The notes beneath the pieces were generated by a model. The model did no database searches and was not told the origin of the DNA. It saw only the letters and a program-made list of their open reading frames with translations. A DNA stretch of 64,000 nt, from positions 83,792,643 through 83,856,642 of the forward strand of contig CM068382.1 in NCBI GenBank assembly GCA_034770075.1. The letters run 5' to 3'. Position 1 is the first letter of the stretch; each line of letters starts with the position of its first letter. Of this stretch, positions 22,538 to 34,114 are shown piece by piece. Made by a program: the position numbers and the translations under genes. This stretch comes from Aralia elata (taxonomy: Eukaryota; Streptophyta; Magnoliopsida; Apiales; Araliaceae).

Positions 22538-25500
22538 TTAAGAGGATAAGAACTTTGCCAACTCATTCAAGGAATTGTTTGAAGATCCACCTTCACATAT
22601 ACAAGCATTAATCTTTTCCTTCATTTCAATAGCTCTCTGCCTCATTTCCCCTCCTTCTTTGTCCACTAAAAGCCTTCTTATCGCTCTTTCAATATCCCCT
22701 CTCTCCAACTTATATTCCAATTCAACGCCTACTCTCCATAAATAACTCAAATACCTTGCATTCACCTTTTGGTCTACAAAATGAGGCCTACAAATCATTG
22801 GAACCCCTTCACATATGCTCTCTAATGTCGAATTCCAACCACAATGGCTCCAAAACCCTCCTACCGCGCCATGAGCCAAAACCTCCTTTTGTGGTGCCCA
22901 TTTCACAATGTACCCTTTTCCCCCAACTTTTTCCATAAACCCTTCTGGCAAAAGCTCAATCCATGTGGAACCAAGAACTGAGCCAGGCCGAACCACCCAC
23001 AAGAACGGTTGGCCACTATTAGCCAATCCCCAAGCCGTCTCAGCTAGCTCTTCCTCGTCTATAGATGCCAAGCTCCCTAAGCTTACATATATAACCGAGT
23101 TAGGAGCTTGTTTGTCTAGCCATGTCAAACAAGTGTTGTCTTCTTGTAGTAAGCTTGTGGATGACACTCGCGCCATTTTGTGCAAAGGGCCTAATGTGAA
23201 AAACGGAACTTGGTAATGTTGTTGGAGCTGTGACAATTTTTGGTGCTCTAGATAGTCCATGGTGTTCCAGATTATAGCTGACGAAGTTCGTATATTGCTT
23301 GTAATCGCAAGAAGGTTTAGTAAAGGTTCTATAAATACTCCAGAGAAAGGTAGATCCTTAAATCTTAGGGGATAAAGCTCTGGCACTAGCTCTTGCAACA
23401 TTGAATCTGTGATACAAAGTGGTAACAATCAGTACATTATCAGCAATTTATTTGATTATGTAAAAGAAGTAATGTGAAATTAGATATTAAAATGTAGATT
23501 ACAACTAGTCCTGTCTGTAGGAAAAAAAAAAGAGAGAGAGAAGGATGAACGTTATCCAAGGTAATGATGCATTGAACATATAAATGGAGCTTTGGATGTG
23601 AGAATAATGGTTTGGAAACTATTTTGGTTCTCAATTTTTTGTTTCTACTTCAAATTTTTTTTTAAAAAAAAATAGTAGTATTTAAAAGAAAAAAAGTAGA
23701 AGTAAAAAATGTTGCTTGATAATTGTTTCTGCTTTGAGAAAAGTGGAAGCAAAACCAACTTTGGCAACAAAAAAGTAAAAACACAAAAAAAATTATTTTT
23801 CAATTTTGACGACACAAGCCATCATTCCAACTCTAATGAGATCCAATTAAGTATCAAATCTGATCAACAATAAAATTTAAACTTTGCTTCTTAATAAAAT
23901 AAAATAAAACTAATATTTGAACACAATAATCAAACAATTGTTGTCTTATTTCTGTTTTGCATTGAAAGCAAACAGGTATGAGAAAAAAAAAACAAAACAA
24001 AACAAAAACGAACAAATAACATGAAAAAATATATAAGCAGTTATCAAATGAACCCTTAATTACCCTTTTTGTTGGGAAAAGTACGCCTAAAATAATCTCT
24101 ATCTCAGTAATTACTTTTCCGTCTTTGTGCAATTAAATATGAAATCAACAAAACTAATTATGAGAACGAAAATAACAAATAACCATCCACAAGCAAGACA
24201 CCAAATTTACGTGAAAAACCCTCTAAAACTAAGAGGTAAAAACCACGGGTCAAACTCCGAATTCCACTATATCAAACTAATGGGCTTACAATAATCCTCT
24301 CAAGTTTTACGCCATAAAACTCGAGGTTACACAATAAATCAGGAGAGTACAAATTTATCTTTAATTAGATTGAGAAACCTAATTAACTTCACTACCCAAA
24401 AACACTCCAAGCAAAAAGTCTCAAAGCTTTCAATTGAACGGAGATGGCGGTAGATACCCACGAGCAACAAACTGTAATCCTCTCAATTTATTCTTTCGAT
24501 ACCTTCTTGCTATCGAGTTTCTCTCATATGATAATAAGACTCCCTCATAACCTTATTTATAGTACTCTTCTTAATCCATTCCTATTATGGATTAGAAACA
24601 ATTTATTCTCCTAATCAAATTAGGAATCACATCTCCTTGTCTTAGTCACCAACCAATCTAAGAAGTAAATCCTTTTTCAACTTGGTTTTCAATAGCACTT
24701 CTACTAATTAACATAATATTAGTAGGCTCTCCATAATTTGATTCCAACTTGGATTCTATCTCATGGGTGAGGACCCACACCCAACAATCTCCCCCTCCGA
24801 ACCCATGAGAGGAGGGATCACCAACCACAACTCCTCACTCGGAGTTAATTCCAACGAAATCTTGGCTGAACTCAAGCTTCTTGGAATTTTCACCTATCTT
24901 CATGTCCGGCTTTGTCTCATCGGCATGGTTCTTCTCGATGGGAGGATCTAACTCAAACTTGACAGATTTTTGCTTGTCAAATTCTTTCACAATCGCTTTG
25001 TACCCTGACTACGAGCTATTACTTTCTTTCTTCACTTTTGGTACCCACTTAAAGCGAAGAGCTTTCTTCTCGTGGTTCTCATGCAAGGCTTTTCTCTCAT
25101 CCTGCACGGCTTTGTGCCACATCTTTTTCTGCCTAACTCCCCCATCTTCAACACCTCTCACATGTGCCCGCATCGTGTAAATAGTGTCTACCTTCTTACC
25201 TTTAGTCACCACTAGAGACCCTTTAGTGAGCTTCCACTGACCTTCACCAAAGTAACTTTTATAACCATTCTCATCAAATTTACCAGTAGAGATCAAATTA
25301 AGACGGATATCCGGAACATGTCTGACTTCTCTCAGCATCAACCTGCAACCACTGTTAGTCTCCAAACAAATATCTCCAATGCCTATAATATTGGATGCAC
25401 TTCCGTTTCCCATCCGTACATAGCCAAAATCACCACTAGTGTAGGATGTGAAGATCTCACCACGTGAAGTAGCATGAAACGAAGCACCCGAATCAATAAT

Positions 25501-28194
25501 CCAATCATTAACATGGCACTTGGGTTTATCATCCCAAACAATAGCTACATCAACGTCGGATAGATACACAATCGAATCTTTATCCTCATCTTTTTCCTTA
25601 GATTGCTCCTTCTTCAAAAATCTGCACTCTCGCCTTATATGACCCGGCTTCTGACAATGAAAATAAATTATCTCTTTTCGATCTCTCGACCTTCCCCTAA
25701 ATTTGTCATCTTCAGAAGAGTTTCTCTCTTTGTTTCTGCCCCTACTCTGCGCGACAAAAACTTGTGACTCAGCACTAATCACTACGGTATCTCTTCGCCT
25801 TTGTTCCTCATTGAACAAACTATCCTTGACTGTATCCATAGTTAGTGTTCCATTGGGAGCGGAGTTACTCAACGATACAACCAGCGTCTCCCAGCTATCA
25901 GGCAAAAAGCTCAACAACAACAAAGCCTGCATCTCATCGTCAATGATCATCTTCATCGTACTCAACTGATTTATCAAACTCTGAAAATCACTCAAGTGTT
26001 CTGCAACGAAGTTTCCATCCTTGAACTTAGAATTCACAAGCTTCCTAATCAAAAAAGCTTTATTTTGCGCTGTCTTCCTTTCATACATGGACTCCAATTT
26101 CTGCCAGAGAGCATAGGCTTTAGTTTCTGTGGCAACATGATGAAACACACTTTGATCAATCCACGATCTAATTAGACCAATAGTCTTCCTGTTCATCTTG
26201 TTCCACTGTGTGTCACTCTTGTTTGTGGGCTTGACTCCTTCATTCTCAAGTGGCTCATACAAATCCTTGCACTAAAGCAAATCCTCCATTCTTGGCTTCC
26301 AAATTGCATAATTTGTAGCCTTGAGATTAATCATGCAGCCTGCTGTCTAATCCTCCATTTAATTCGCAGAAGAAAACCACAAAAAAATAACCAAGCTCTG
26401 ATACCATTATTGGGAAAAGTACGCCTAAAATAATCTTTATCCCAGTAATTACTTTTCCGTCTTTGTGCAATTAAATATGAAATCAACAAAACCAATTATG
26501 AGAACGAAAATAACAAATAACCATCCACAAGCAAGACACCAAATTTACGTGGAAAACCCTCTAAAACTAAGAGGTAAAAACCACGGGTCAAACTCCGAAT
26601 TCCACTATATCAAACTAATGGGCTTACAATAATCCTCTCAAGTTTTACGCCATAAAACTTGAGGTTACACAATAAATCAAGAGAGTACAAATTTACCTTT
26701 AATTAGATTGAGAAACCTAATTAACTTCACTACCCAAAAATACTCCAAGCAAAAAGTCTACAAGCTTTCAATTGAACGGAGATAGCGGTAGATACCCACG
26801 AGCAACAAACTGTAATCCTCTCAATTTATTCTTTCGATACCTTCTTGCTATCAAGCTTCTCTCATATGATAATAAGACTCCCTCATAGCCTTATTTATAG
26901 TACTCTTCTTAATCCATTCCTATTATGGATTAGAAACAATTTATTTTCCTAATCAAATTAGGAATCGCATCTCCTTGTCTTAGTCACCAACCAATCTAAG
27001 AAGTAAATCTTTTTTCAACTTGATTTCCAATAGCACTTCTACTAATTAACATAATGTTAGTAGGCTCTCCATAATTTGATTCCAACTTGGATTCTATCTC
27101 ATGGGTGAGGACCCACACCCAACACTTTTAATCAATTTATCTTGAATCTAGCTTAGCGTGATGCCTATGTTTATCAGAACTGAGAAACCAATAGAAAACT
27201 AACTACAAATTTGGTTGTAGTTTAAACCAGAATAACTGAATTTTAGAGTATAAATTAGAACACTTACACTTGCAGCCTACATTTAGCATGTATTAATGAT
27301 ACATCAGACAATCTATTGGTTTTATTTTGTTTCCTAATTTCCTGCCTAACTCTGAAATGCTTAATATTGAACTAATTATACCAATCAACTTCCTTATATA
27401 TAAATTTCTTTGACTTACCTTTCCTTAATTCAATACAAATTGTCATATACCCACTCCGTTCTAAAGAAGATAACATACTTTTCACGCAAATTAAAAACTT
27501 AATGTTCAATAGAGCGTCTCAAATAAGTTATACATATAGTACACTACCAAACATTTTTCTTTTTTTAAATTAGTGCACTCTACTTAAATATTTGTGAGGA
27601 AAAAGTAGTCTTTCTATAACATTTCAGTGTACCTAAACCATCTTTTTTGGGATAATTTTATTTTCTTTATACTTAATTCATCTTTTATGGGACGGATGGA
27701 ATACCTTTGCAGGGGAAGTAACCTTCTGCTTGGAGCCGGGGCATGGCACGATAAGCTACCAAATACGAAGGAGAGCTACTGCGAAAAACCAAGCTAGGAA
27801 TCTTAAAATATTTAGCCACAGCTTCTGCAAAGTACCCCAACGAGTCGTAAACAATGCCAACTAGCTTACCATAAGCCTCCTCCTGTTCTTGTCCCATCAT
27901 TTGTGTCACTAGCTCCTGCAGTGGTGATTCGCAGTTGATATTTAGAATTTCTACAAAAGCTAGTACTTCTCGACTCGTGAAGTTACTGTTGCCCGATAAG
28001 TTGTCCGAAAGGGGGTGGAAATCGAAATCAGGATGGGTAGAAGGATCAGGAGCATTGAAAGTAGTATGTGCAATTGTTATGGAAAAGCCCTTTGTGAGAA
28101 GAATGTTTCCCAGCTGTAGCATTGGTGTCATATGGCCTTGGAATGGAAATGGTACTAGCAGTACTCGACGCTTTTGATTTCCCATCTTTTCCAT
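22538..28194 (-). CDS. UDP-glycosyltransferase, UGT76 type (two exons: 28,194-27,705 and 23,406-22,538)
   Basis: A family-1 glycosyltransferase that transfers glucose from UDP-glucose to a small lipophilic acceptor in the cytosol; the acceptor cannot be told from sequence. Exon 1 (490 nt) and exon 2 (869 nt) join in phase 1 across GT (27,704-27,703) and AG (23,408-23,407) to give 452 residues, normal for the family. Catalytic His is H21 (FPFQGHMTPM) and the Asp partner is D117 (VYDSLGYF). The 44-residue PSPG donor-binding box is complete, W333-Q376 (WAPQKEVLAHG ... HCGWNS ... VDQ); the final Gln favours UDP-glucose. The DFDFHPLSDNLS and LYPLRFKDLP segments and the intron position fit UGT76. 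No frameshift or stop is seen. The 4,298-bp intron contains an LTR element and a MITE. Confidence 0.93.
24070..27124 (-). mobile_element. Copia-type LTR element with gag-protease only, inside the UGT intron
   Basis: Two 717-bp LTRs (24,070-24,786 and 26,408-27,124) with TGTTGGG...CCCAACA ends are flanked by CTTTT at 24,065-24,069 and 27,125-27,129. The element reads on the minus strand, like the host gene. Next to the 5' LTR is a Met-type primer site (TGGTATCAGAGCTTGGTT, complement of 26,389-26,406). Next to the 3' LTR is a polypurine tract (GGAGGGGGAGAT, complement of 24,787-24,798). By my count the LTRs differ at about 20 of 717 positions, so insertion is fairly recent. Integrase, reverse transcriptase and RNase H are absent. 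Confidence 0.95.
25009..26358 (-). pseudogene. Copia gag-protease ORF of the gag-only element
   Basis: The frame starts at ATG 26,358 and is continuous to 25,009 except for two TAG codons (26,349-26,347 and 26,274-26,272), both explicable as CAG to TAG. From 26,262 it is open for 417 codons. It shows the Copia gag core (ALWQKLESMYERKTAQNKAF), a basic linker, a zinc knuckle whose first cysteine is replaced (YFHCQKPGHIRREC), and the aspartic protease site IIDSGASFHAT. It ends in a short gag-pre-integrase-like stretch and a Lys-rich tail. Such LTR elements that keep only gag are known in plants and depend on other elements for reverse transcription. Confidence 0.85.
27450..27701. mobile_element. 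Stowaway/mariner-type MITE abutting the UGT exon 1 splice donor
   Basis: The ends CCCACTCCGTTCTAAAGAAG (left) and CTTTTATGGGACGGATGGAA (right) are imperfect inverted repeats of the common CTCCGTCC type. They are flanked by TA at 27,448-27,449 and 27,702-27,703. On the gene strand the right-hand TA overlaps the T of the donor GT (27,704-27,703): exon 1 ends ...GCAAAG and the intron begins GTA followed at once by the MITE. Confidence 0.8.
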
Positions 28195-28260
28195 ATTTGA
28201 TTTTGTTGATCCTTTCGCGTCGAGAGAGTCTATTTATCAACTCTATTACATCATTTCTCT

Positions 28261-28270
28261 CCTTATATAC
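28261..28270 (-). promoter_or_regulatory. Putative TATA box of the UGT gene
   Basis: On the minus strand GTATATAAGG lies about 70 bases before the ATG at 28,194. This would place transcription start near 28,235 and give a 5' leader of about 40 nt. The leader contains no upstream ATG in the stretch nearest the start except ATGATGTAA near 28,250, which lies at or before the predicted start. Confidence 0.5.
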
Positions 28271-29017
28271 TGCAATATAAGAACTCTAATTCGGATCTAC
28301 CGACCCTCCACTACATATGAACAAGTCCACGCATCTTTGGGTAATTTTACACTCACCACTATATTAAAGTCGGGTCAAGTTTTACCAATAACAATTTAGA
28401 TTGCAATCTTGACAAAAAGAGTGTCAACTTTTATTTTCTTTGGGATATCAGTCAATAGATTAGCTGGAATATGGTCGAGGATAACAAGAGTTAAATTAAT
28501 GTTACCATAAAGTCATAAACTAACAAACAAAATCAGTCAATTATGCAGACATCAGCACAACTAATACCATGCTATCTATTTGTGGGAATACTACAAAGTA
28601 ATAAATACATTACATATCTTCATTTGGTTCAAGGTATCATGCATAATGGTATCTTGAAATTTTGTTCCGATTATCATTAATGTTCAAATGGGAAATGATA
28701 TATATCTTGACAAATTTTATGACGAAAGTCTATTAATTCTTTCTTATTTATATATCCAGATACCTTGATTTTTACTATAGTTGATAAATTTGTCTCATAT
28801 ATAACAATACTCTGTCCACATATAAAGATAGAACTCTCGCAATATTTGTCTTGTGCTTGCATTATATTTTTTAAGGCACAACTTCCCTCAAATTAAGTTG
28901 TTAACGGATGAGGCTACAACTTGAGATAAGAAACAGGTTTGAAAAAGATAGATTTAGATAACTTAGTTGTAAGATTTAGATTTAGAGTAAGATACTCTCT
29001 CATTTCCATTATATAAG
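28271..29017. other. Intergenic region upstream of the UGT gene
   Basis: AT-rich, no gene recognised. The minus-strand frame at 28,677-28,862 has no recognisable domain and is probably chance. Regulatory sites for the UGT may lie here, but I see none I can name. Confidence 0.35.
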
Positions 29018-29827
29018 CAGTGGCGGAACCAGAACCAATTTTGAGGGGGGTCAAAATTCCTTTAGTCAAATACTCGTTCAATAGTTTGGTAAAATTAAAG
29101 CCAACTCGATCAATTTATATACCAATGTAAAAATTATATTTCTTCTTATTTCAATCAGCTGGGTCAATATAATGTTTTCTCGCATAAATACAATATTAAC
29201 TTATTATTCATGTGACAAAAATTATATAAAAATATTTTTTTATTTAAAAATATCATTTTGGTATTTATATGCATTGCACAGGTATAAATTGAAATTTATT
29301 TGGTGGCTTCATACACGCGCTTTAGAGCTTTTATGGGATACGGTGTCGGGTTTCCATTTATAGAGCTCGGTGGGGACAGCAGCAAGAAATGAGAGAGACC
29401 AAACTCTTCATTTTATACCTTCTGTGTATCTGTCTTTTTGTGGTACCCAACTGCATGCTATTTTAGTACTACTGGAAATTAAAATTGGTTTTAGTTCATT
29501 TGATGAACAAGGCAACCGTAGTGTAATGGATGAGCAAGGGCTTAATGATACAGTCTCTCCTTTTTCTTCTTCTTCTTCTTATGAGGTTGATTCAAGTGTT
29601 GGATCTGCGGAATTCTTCTTCTCTCTCTTATTCACCCAACTCCCTTTTTTCTTATTCTACTGCTTCTTCCTCCGGCAGCATGCCGCCGGCGATTCATTGA
29701 GTGATATACCAGGGTCATATGCCCCCTTCGCCTCCTCTTGGTTCCGCCGCTGACGACCAAGGTTGCCGGAGATTCCAACCTAGGGGGGTCATCTGCCCCC
29801 CCTCGACCCCCCCTGGTTCCGCCTCTG
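29018..29827. mobile_element. Non-autonomous hAT-like element with a doubled right terminus
   Basis: The left end CAGTGGCGGAACCAG matches the complement of the right end, CAGAGGCGGAACCAG, in 14 of 15 bases. The flanks TTATATAAG and TTAATATAAG look like a slightly altered target duplication. A second terminus-like sequence (GGTTCCGCCGCTG, ending 29,752) lies 75 bases inside the right end, preceded like it by 'gggtcat.tgcccc'. The open frame at 29,370-29,753 overlaps this inner terminus, is low in complexity (Ser and Phe runs), and is not taken as a gene. Confidence 0.75.
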
Positions 29828-31402
29828 TTAATATAAGTCGTTTAAGTCATAATCACATCTATTAAGAAATTTCATTAATTTTAATATTAGGTAATTAATG
29901 TTGGTAATAATTAATTATTCTTCCTGGAACTCTCTCAATTACTCTATTTTTTAGGGGCGAAATAAGAAATGATTAGTTTTTTCTCTTATATATATGTAAA
30001 ACTTCTTATATTATGGAGAAAAAAAATTATTTTAAAACGACTTATATAATGAAAAGGAGATATTAGTTTTATTTTTTATTTTTTTCCTTCAAAATATTAT
30101 GATGTAATGATAAGATAACAAAGCACAAACATCAAACCAAGTAAATAGACCGCCCAACTCGAGCTGGATCAAACATCAAATTCACTTCGTTAAGAGTACC
30201 ATTGGGCTCTCTGTAATAATGAGAAAGCTTAAATCGAGCCCAAATTAAGACTTAAATTTAAGCTATTCCAAATACTTTTAGGTTATTTTGACCAACCACA
30301 TGTCTACACAAAAATTCTTAGATTTTTAATACTTTGTTGGGGTTGACGCAGCGGAGTAGTGGTTAGATTGTAACACTTTAACATAAATATGATTTGAAAG
30401 TTTAATGCACCAACAAAATCAGAAGATAAATCCTTGAATTCACACAAAAAAAAACTCACAAAAAGAACCAAGATAATAATATCAATTAATGAAAACGTTT
30501 TTAAGTAAATAAACCCCAGAAAACATATTTATAATACTAAACTACTTTTTTATGACTAATTGGAAAAGAAAAATAAGTAAATCCTAAAATAAATAAAATT
30601 ATCAAAATTAAAGCTCAAATCATAAATGGGCTAAATAAAAATTAATTTACTGAATTTTTCTAAATAATAAATAAAAATACATTAAATAAATTAAAGTTTC
30701 ATAAATATTAAAATATATGGAAATTCGAATTTTTCTCATTATTTTCCACCGTATCAATCCCTCAATCTTAGAAAAAATTTGTCCTAAAATTTTAAAGCTA
30801 AACAAAAACGAATCTTCAATATATGCGGTATCAAAACTACATGATTTTCTTCTCAAAAGATAATGCTGAAAACAAATAAGAAAATACTAATATCTTCTAG
30901 TTTACCTGCATGACAAAAAAATTATCGAGAATAACAAAAAAATTATTGAGAATAACAAAATCAATAATTTCAACGTTTTCAAACAACTATGTAAAGAAGT
31001 ATCTCATGATCAATTATAATTCGATCAACCCATAACTTCCCCGATTGTCCATAAACCTTGACACCAATTTACTCCACAATCTCTTTGGTTTTTTGATCAA
31101 ATGATATCAACAACCAAATTTTCTTTAGCCTTTTGATTATTTGCTCACTCAATTTTAAAGTTCATATGTCTCATGTGTATCATAAGTCCTCTGTTCTTTC
31201 TTAATTTATCCCCCAAAAAAAATTCTAGAGCACCTTTTCTTCTTGTACCTTAATACTAGTATATTGTTTTTTCAATTATTTTTTTAAAAAATAATATTAG
31301 ATAACTAAACAAAAATGATTGATATTATCTATACAAAGTGTTTCAGGGTTTTATTGTACAACTCAACAATATTTGCTCTCGGTAACGTAGAAAATATTTG
31401 TA

Positions 31403-31512
31403 TTGTCGCCTAGAATTATTTGATTGAAAATTGTCCTATTCTATTCGCCTGCCAGTCTTGTCACCTAGAATTATTTGATTGAAAATTACCCTATTCCATT
31501 CGCCTGCCAGCC
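31403..31512. repeat. 55-bp tandem duplication, two units
   Basis: Units 31,403-31,457 and 31,458-31,512 (TTGTCGCCTAGAATTATTTG... and TTGTCACCTAGAATTATTTG...) are nearly identical, differing at only a few positions. Confidence 0.9.
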
Positions 31513-31685
31513 TTGAGTGCCTCTCTTATGGTTTGGTATAGTTCTTTCCTATTTTTGTCTCTTTCTTTTCCTTTCTGCGCTTTACTGCTCGAACTCTTTC
31601 GCATCGAACAATTCATCTTTTCACCTCTCAGCCTATTTGTAAATGAACCTCTCATTTGGGGAGGTATTATAAATTAAATCAAAGC

Positions 31686-31688
<3 letters not shown>

Positions 31689-31720
<32 letters not shown>
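31689..31720. repeat. (TA)16 microsatellite
   Basis: An uninterrupted run of about 16 TA units, likely polymorphic in length. Confidence 0.95.
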
Positions 31721-31722
<2 letters not shown>

Positions 31723-34114
31723 TAGTTGCTTTTGTCTATTTCTTGGCATTGGGTGTATTTTGCTAATATTTCAATGTACAAATTTTCATCTTTATTTTCT
31801 TTATATACAATTTCTTTAACTTTTATTTTAAAAGGGGGCTAATCCATAATAAATGACAGTTATATGGCTTAACTAACTATCAAATTTTTCAATGTCTATT
31901 GCAAGATTAGACAATCACGACTTGAAACAAGTAAGACCTTTCGCGATATTGTGTTGCAAAATAATTTAACTATATCAGCTATGTTGTGGAGAGGAAGTTG
32001 TCTTAGTGTTAGTTAAAAAATAATATTTTTTTCCTTCTGCAATATTATCTTACGATAACATATTATTGACAAAAAATCTTATTTTATTTTATTTTTAAAT
32101 TATAATCATTAAATCTTATAATAAACGATGCAAGATTTAGTGACCAATCAGTTAAACACTATAATCACCGTATATTTTTTTTATGGATCAACTCTCATTT
32201 CAAAATGTCATGAATATCTTTGTCTGAGCTAAGTTTGAACCTGTGATAAATTAATTGGATTCGGGTACATTCTTTAGTTGACACAATTTTCTACACACTT
32301 ATCAAATGACCTCAACTTGTTCAAGTTGAATAGTGGCTGAAAAATGCCTTTCCCCACTTGTAAGCCATTTCGTATTTAAAATTAGATAGTCTAGTCTCAT
32401 GACTCTCACCGCGAGTCATCTTGCACTTACAAAAAATTCTTACAAAAATTAATTTATAAAATAATGTATCAAAATTTAATTAGTAGACGATTTATCATAC
32501 ATGAGTCTAGTGATTAATTGACTATTTTTAGAATTAATAATTAAGCATATATAAATATATTTTTAAAATTATAAAAATTGGGGTTAGTAATAAATTGTAT
32601 ATACTTTCTTTTGGTTATAATCTCTTTACCTATATTTTAGCAAAAATAGTAAAAAGATTAGTTTTTAAAATGGTTAACTTGACTTTAAAAAGTCAAAACT
32701 GAGCAATTAATTTGGACCGGATAGAGTATTTTGTTTTTATAACAATTCTTTACTTAACATCGTATTATTGCTCTATCACTCTGTTTAATCCTTTTTGAGA
32801 ACTCCTTTCTTTAATTCTTTTGTTTTGAAGGATCTGTTGCACGCATTAATCATTCAAATCTTATCCTTTTTTAGGTAGGCTTTCATTTTCTTAAAAAAGG
32901 TCTGCCATATCCATATGGTTTCAGCTTGCATGTACATTATTGATACAATAAATAAATAAATAAATTAAAATAAAATAAAACCCTAGAAAAGCGATAAGGA
33001 AATATTTTTAATTAAGAATATATACAACCAAAAGAACTACGGATGGCAATAGTGCGGGATGAGACCCATCAAATTTTGTATTCCCGTCCCTACCCCAAAA
33101 AAGTATCAAGTTTTAAAAATAATTACAATCCTTGTTTTGTCGGGATTTTGGATCCTCACGTAGTCCCATTTCTCGATATTATACATATCATATAATTGTA
33201 TATTAAAAAAAAAATTACTCTTTCCGTCTCCACAATAATGACTAAATAAAAATACTCATTGTTTTATATAATCTTATAGAATCACTAACATTCTGAGTTT
33301 TAAAATGGACATAAAACAAAAATAATAGACGAAAAACTTCCATCTAATTCTTATGTTATTGAGTTTTTTAATGAATGAAAAGAAAAAAAAATGAACAAAA
33401 AACTTGACGACTTTAATTCTTGTACATCACAATGTTTCTCTGAATTGTTGTTTCATGTCCAATTGTTGGATAATTCATAGTTTAGTAGTTATAATTATAA
33501 TTAACATGTCACACGTAATAGGAGGGTAAAATTGTAAAAGTAATTTTTTCTTTTCTTTTTATTAAAACTCAAAAACACAAGAAAAAAAGTATTCTTTTTT
33601 TTAAGAACTCAGAAACAACACAAAGGAAAACTTTTAAGTTTTCTATTTTTTTTCTTTTCTGTTCTAATTAAGTTTTCTATTCTTTTATTCTCCATCCAAA
33701 ACTCAGAAAACATAGTGTAAGGATAACTTTAGAATTTTTTTACTCTCTTTTTTTACTTTTATTTTTCTTAACGTGTGCAAATTATATTTTGTTCATTTTT
33801 TTAAAGACAAAAGGAGTACAAGTTTAAAAAAACATATGTAATATGTATAAATATAAAAAATATACACGTCATTTTGTAGCACGCTTTTATATCTTTTTTC
33901 TAATTACCAATGCACAAATGAAAATTAAAATAGTTAAATACTCCCAGAACACATCTTTGCATAAACTTTTAATATGCAATGTATAGGCTACTAATTTCAA
34001 CAGACAAGAAAATTGTAAAATGTATAGGTTGACTTTGTCATGTTTTAAAGTTCGTATTGGTTTTCCAAATTTCAACATATAATAGTGCTTTAGTATAAAT
34101 ATTCAACAATAAAA

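Larger units (their letters stand above)
29828..34114. other. AT-rich intergenic region
   Basis: There are no recognisable genes. It holds a 55-bp tandem duplication (31,403-31,512), a (TA)n microsatellite (31,689-31,720), and a 'ggatggcaatagtgcggg ... cccgtccc' stretch at 33,040-33,095 like parts of common plant hAT-derived repeats. The minus-strand frames at 30,647-30,856 and 33,887-34,078 lack any recognisable feature. Confidence 0.4.

Noticed and set aside
22756..23216. Plus-strand frames of 60 and 102 codons
   Set aside because: They are antisense shadows of UGT exon 2.
29370..29753. 127-codon plus-strand frame
   Set aside because: It lies within a non-autonomous hAT-like element, ends on its inner terminus and is built from Ser/Phe runs.
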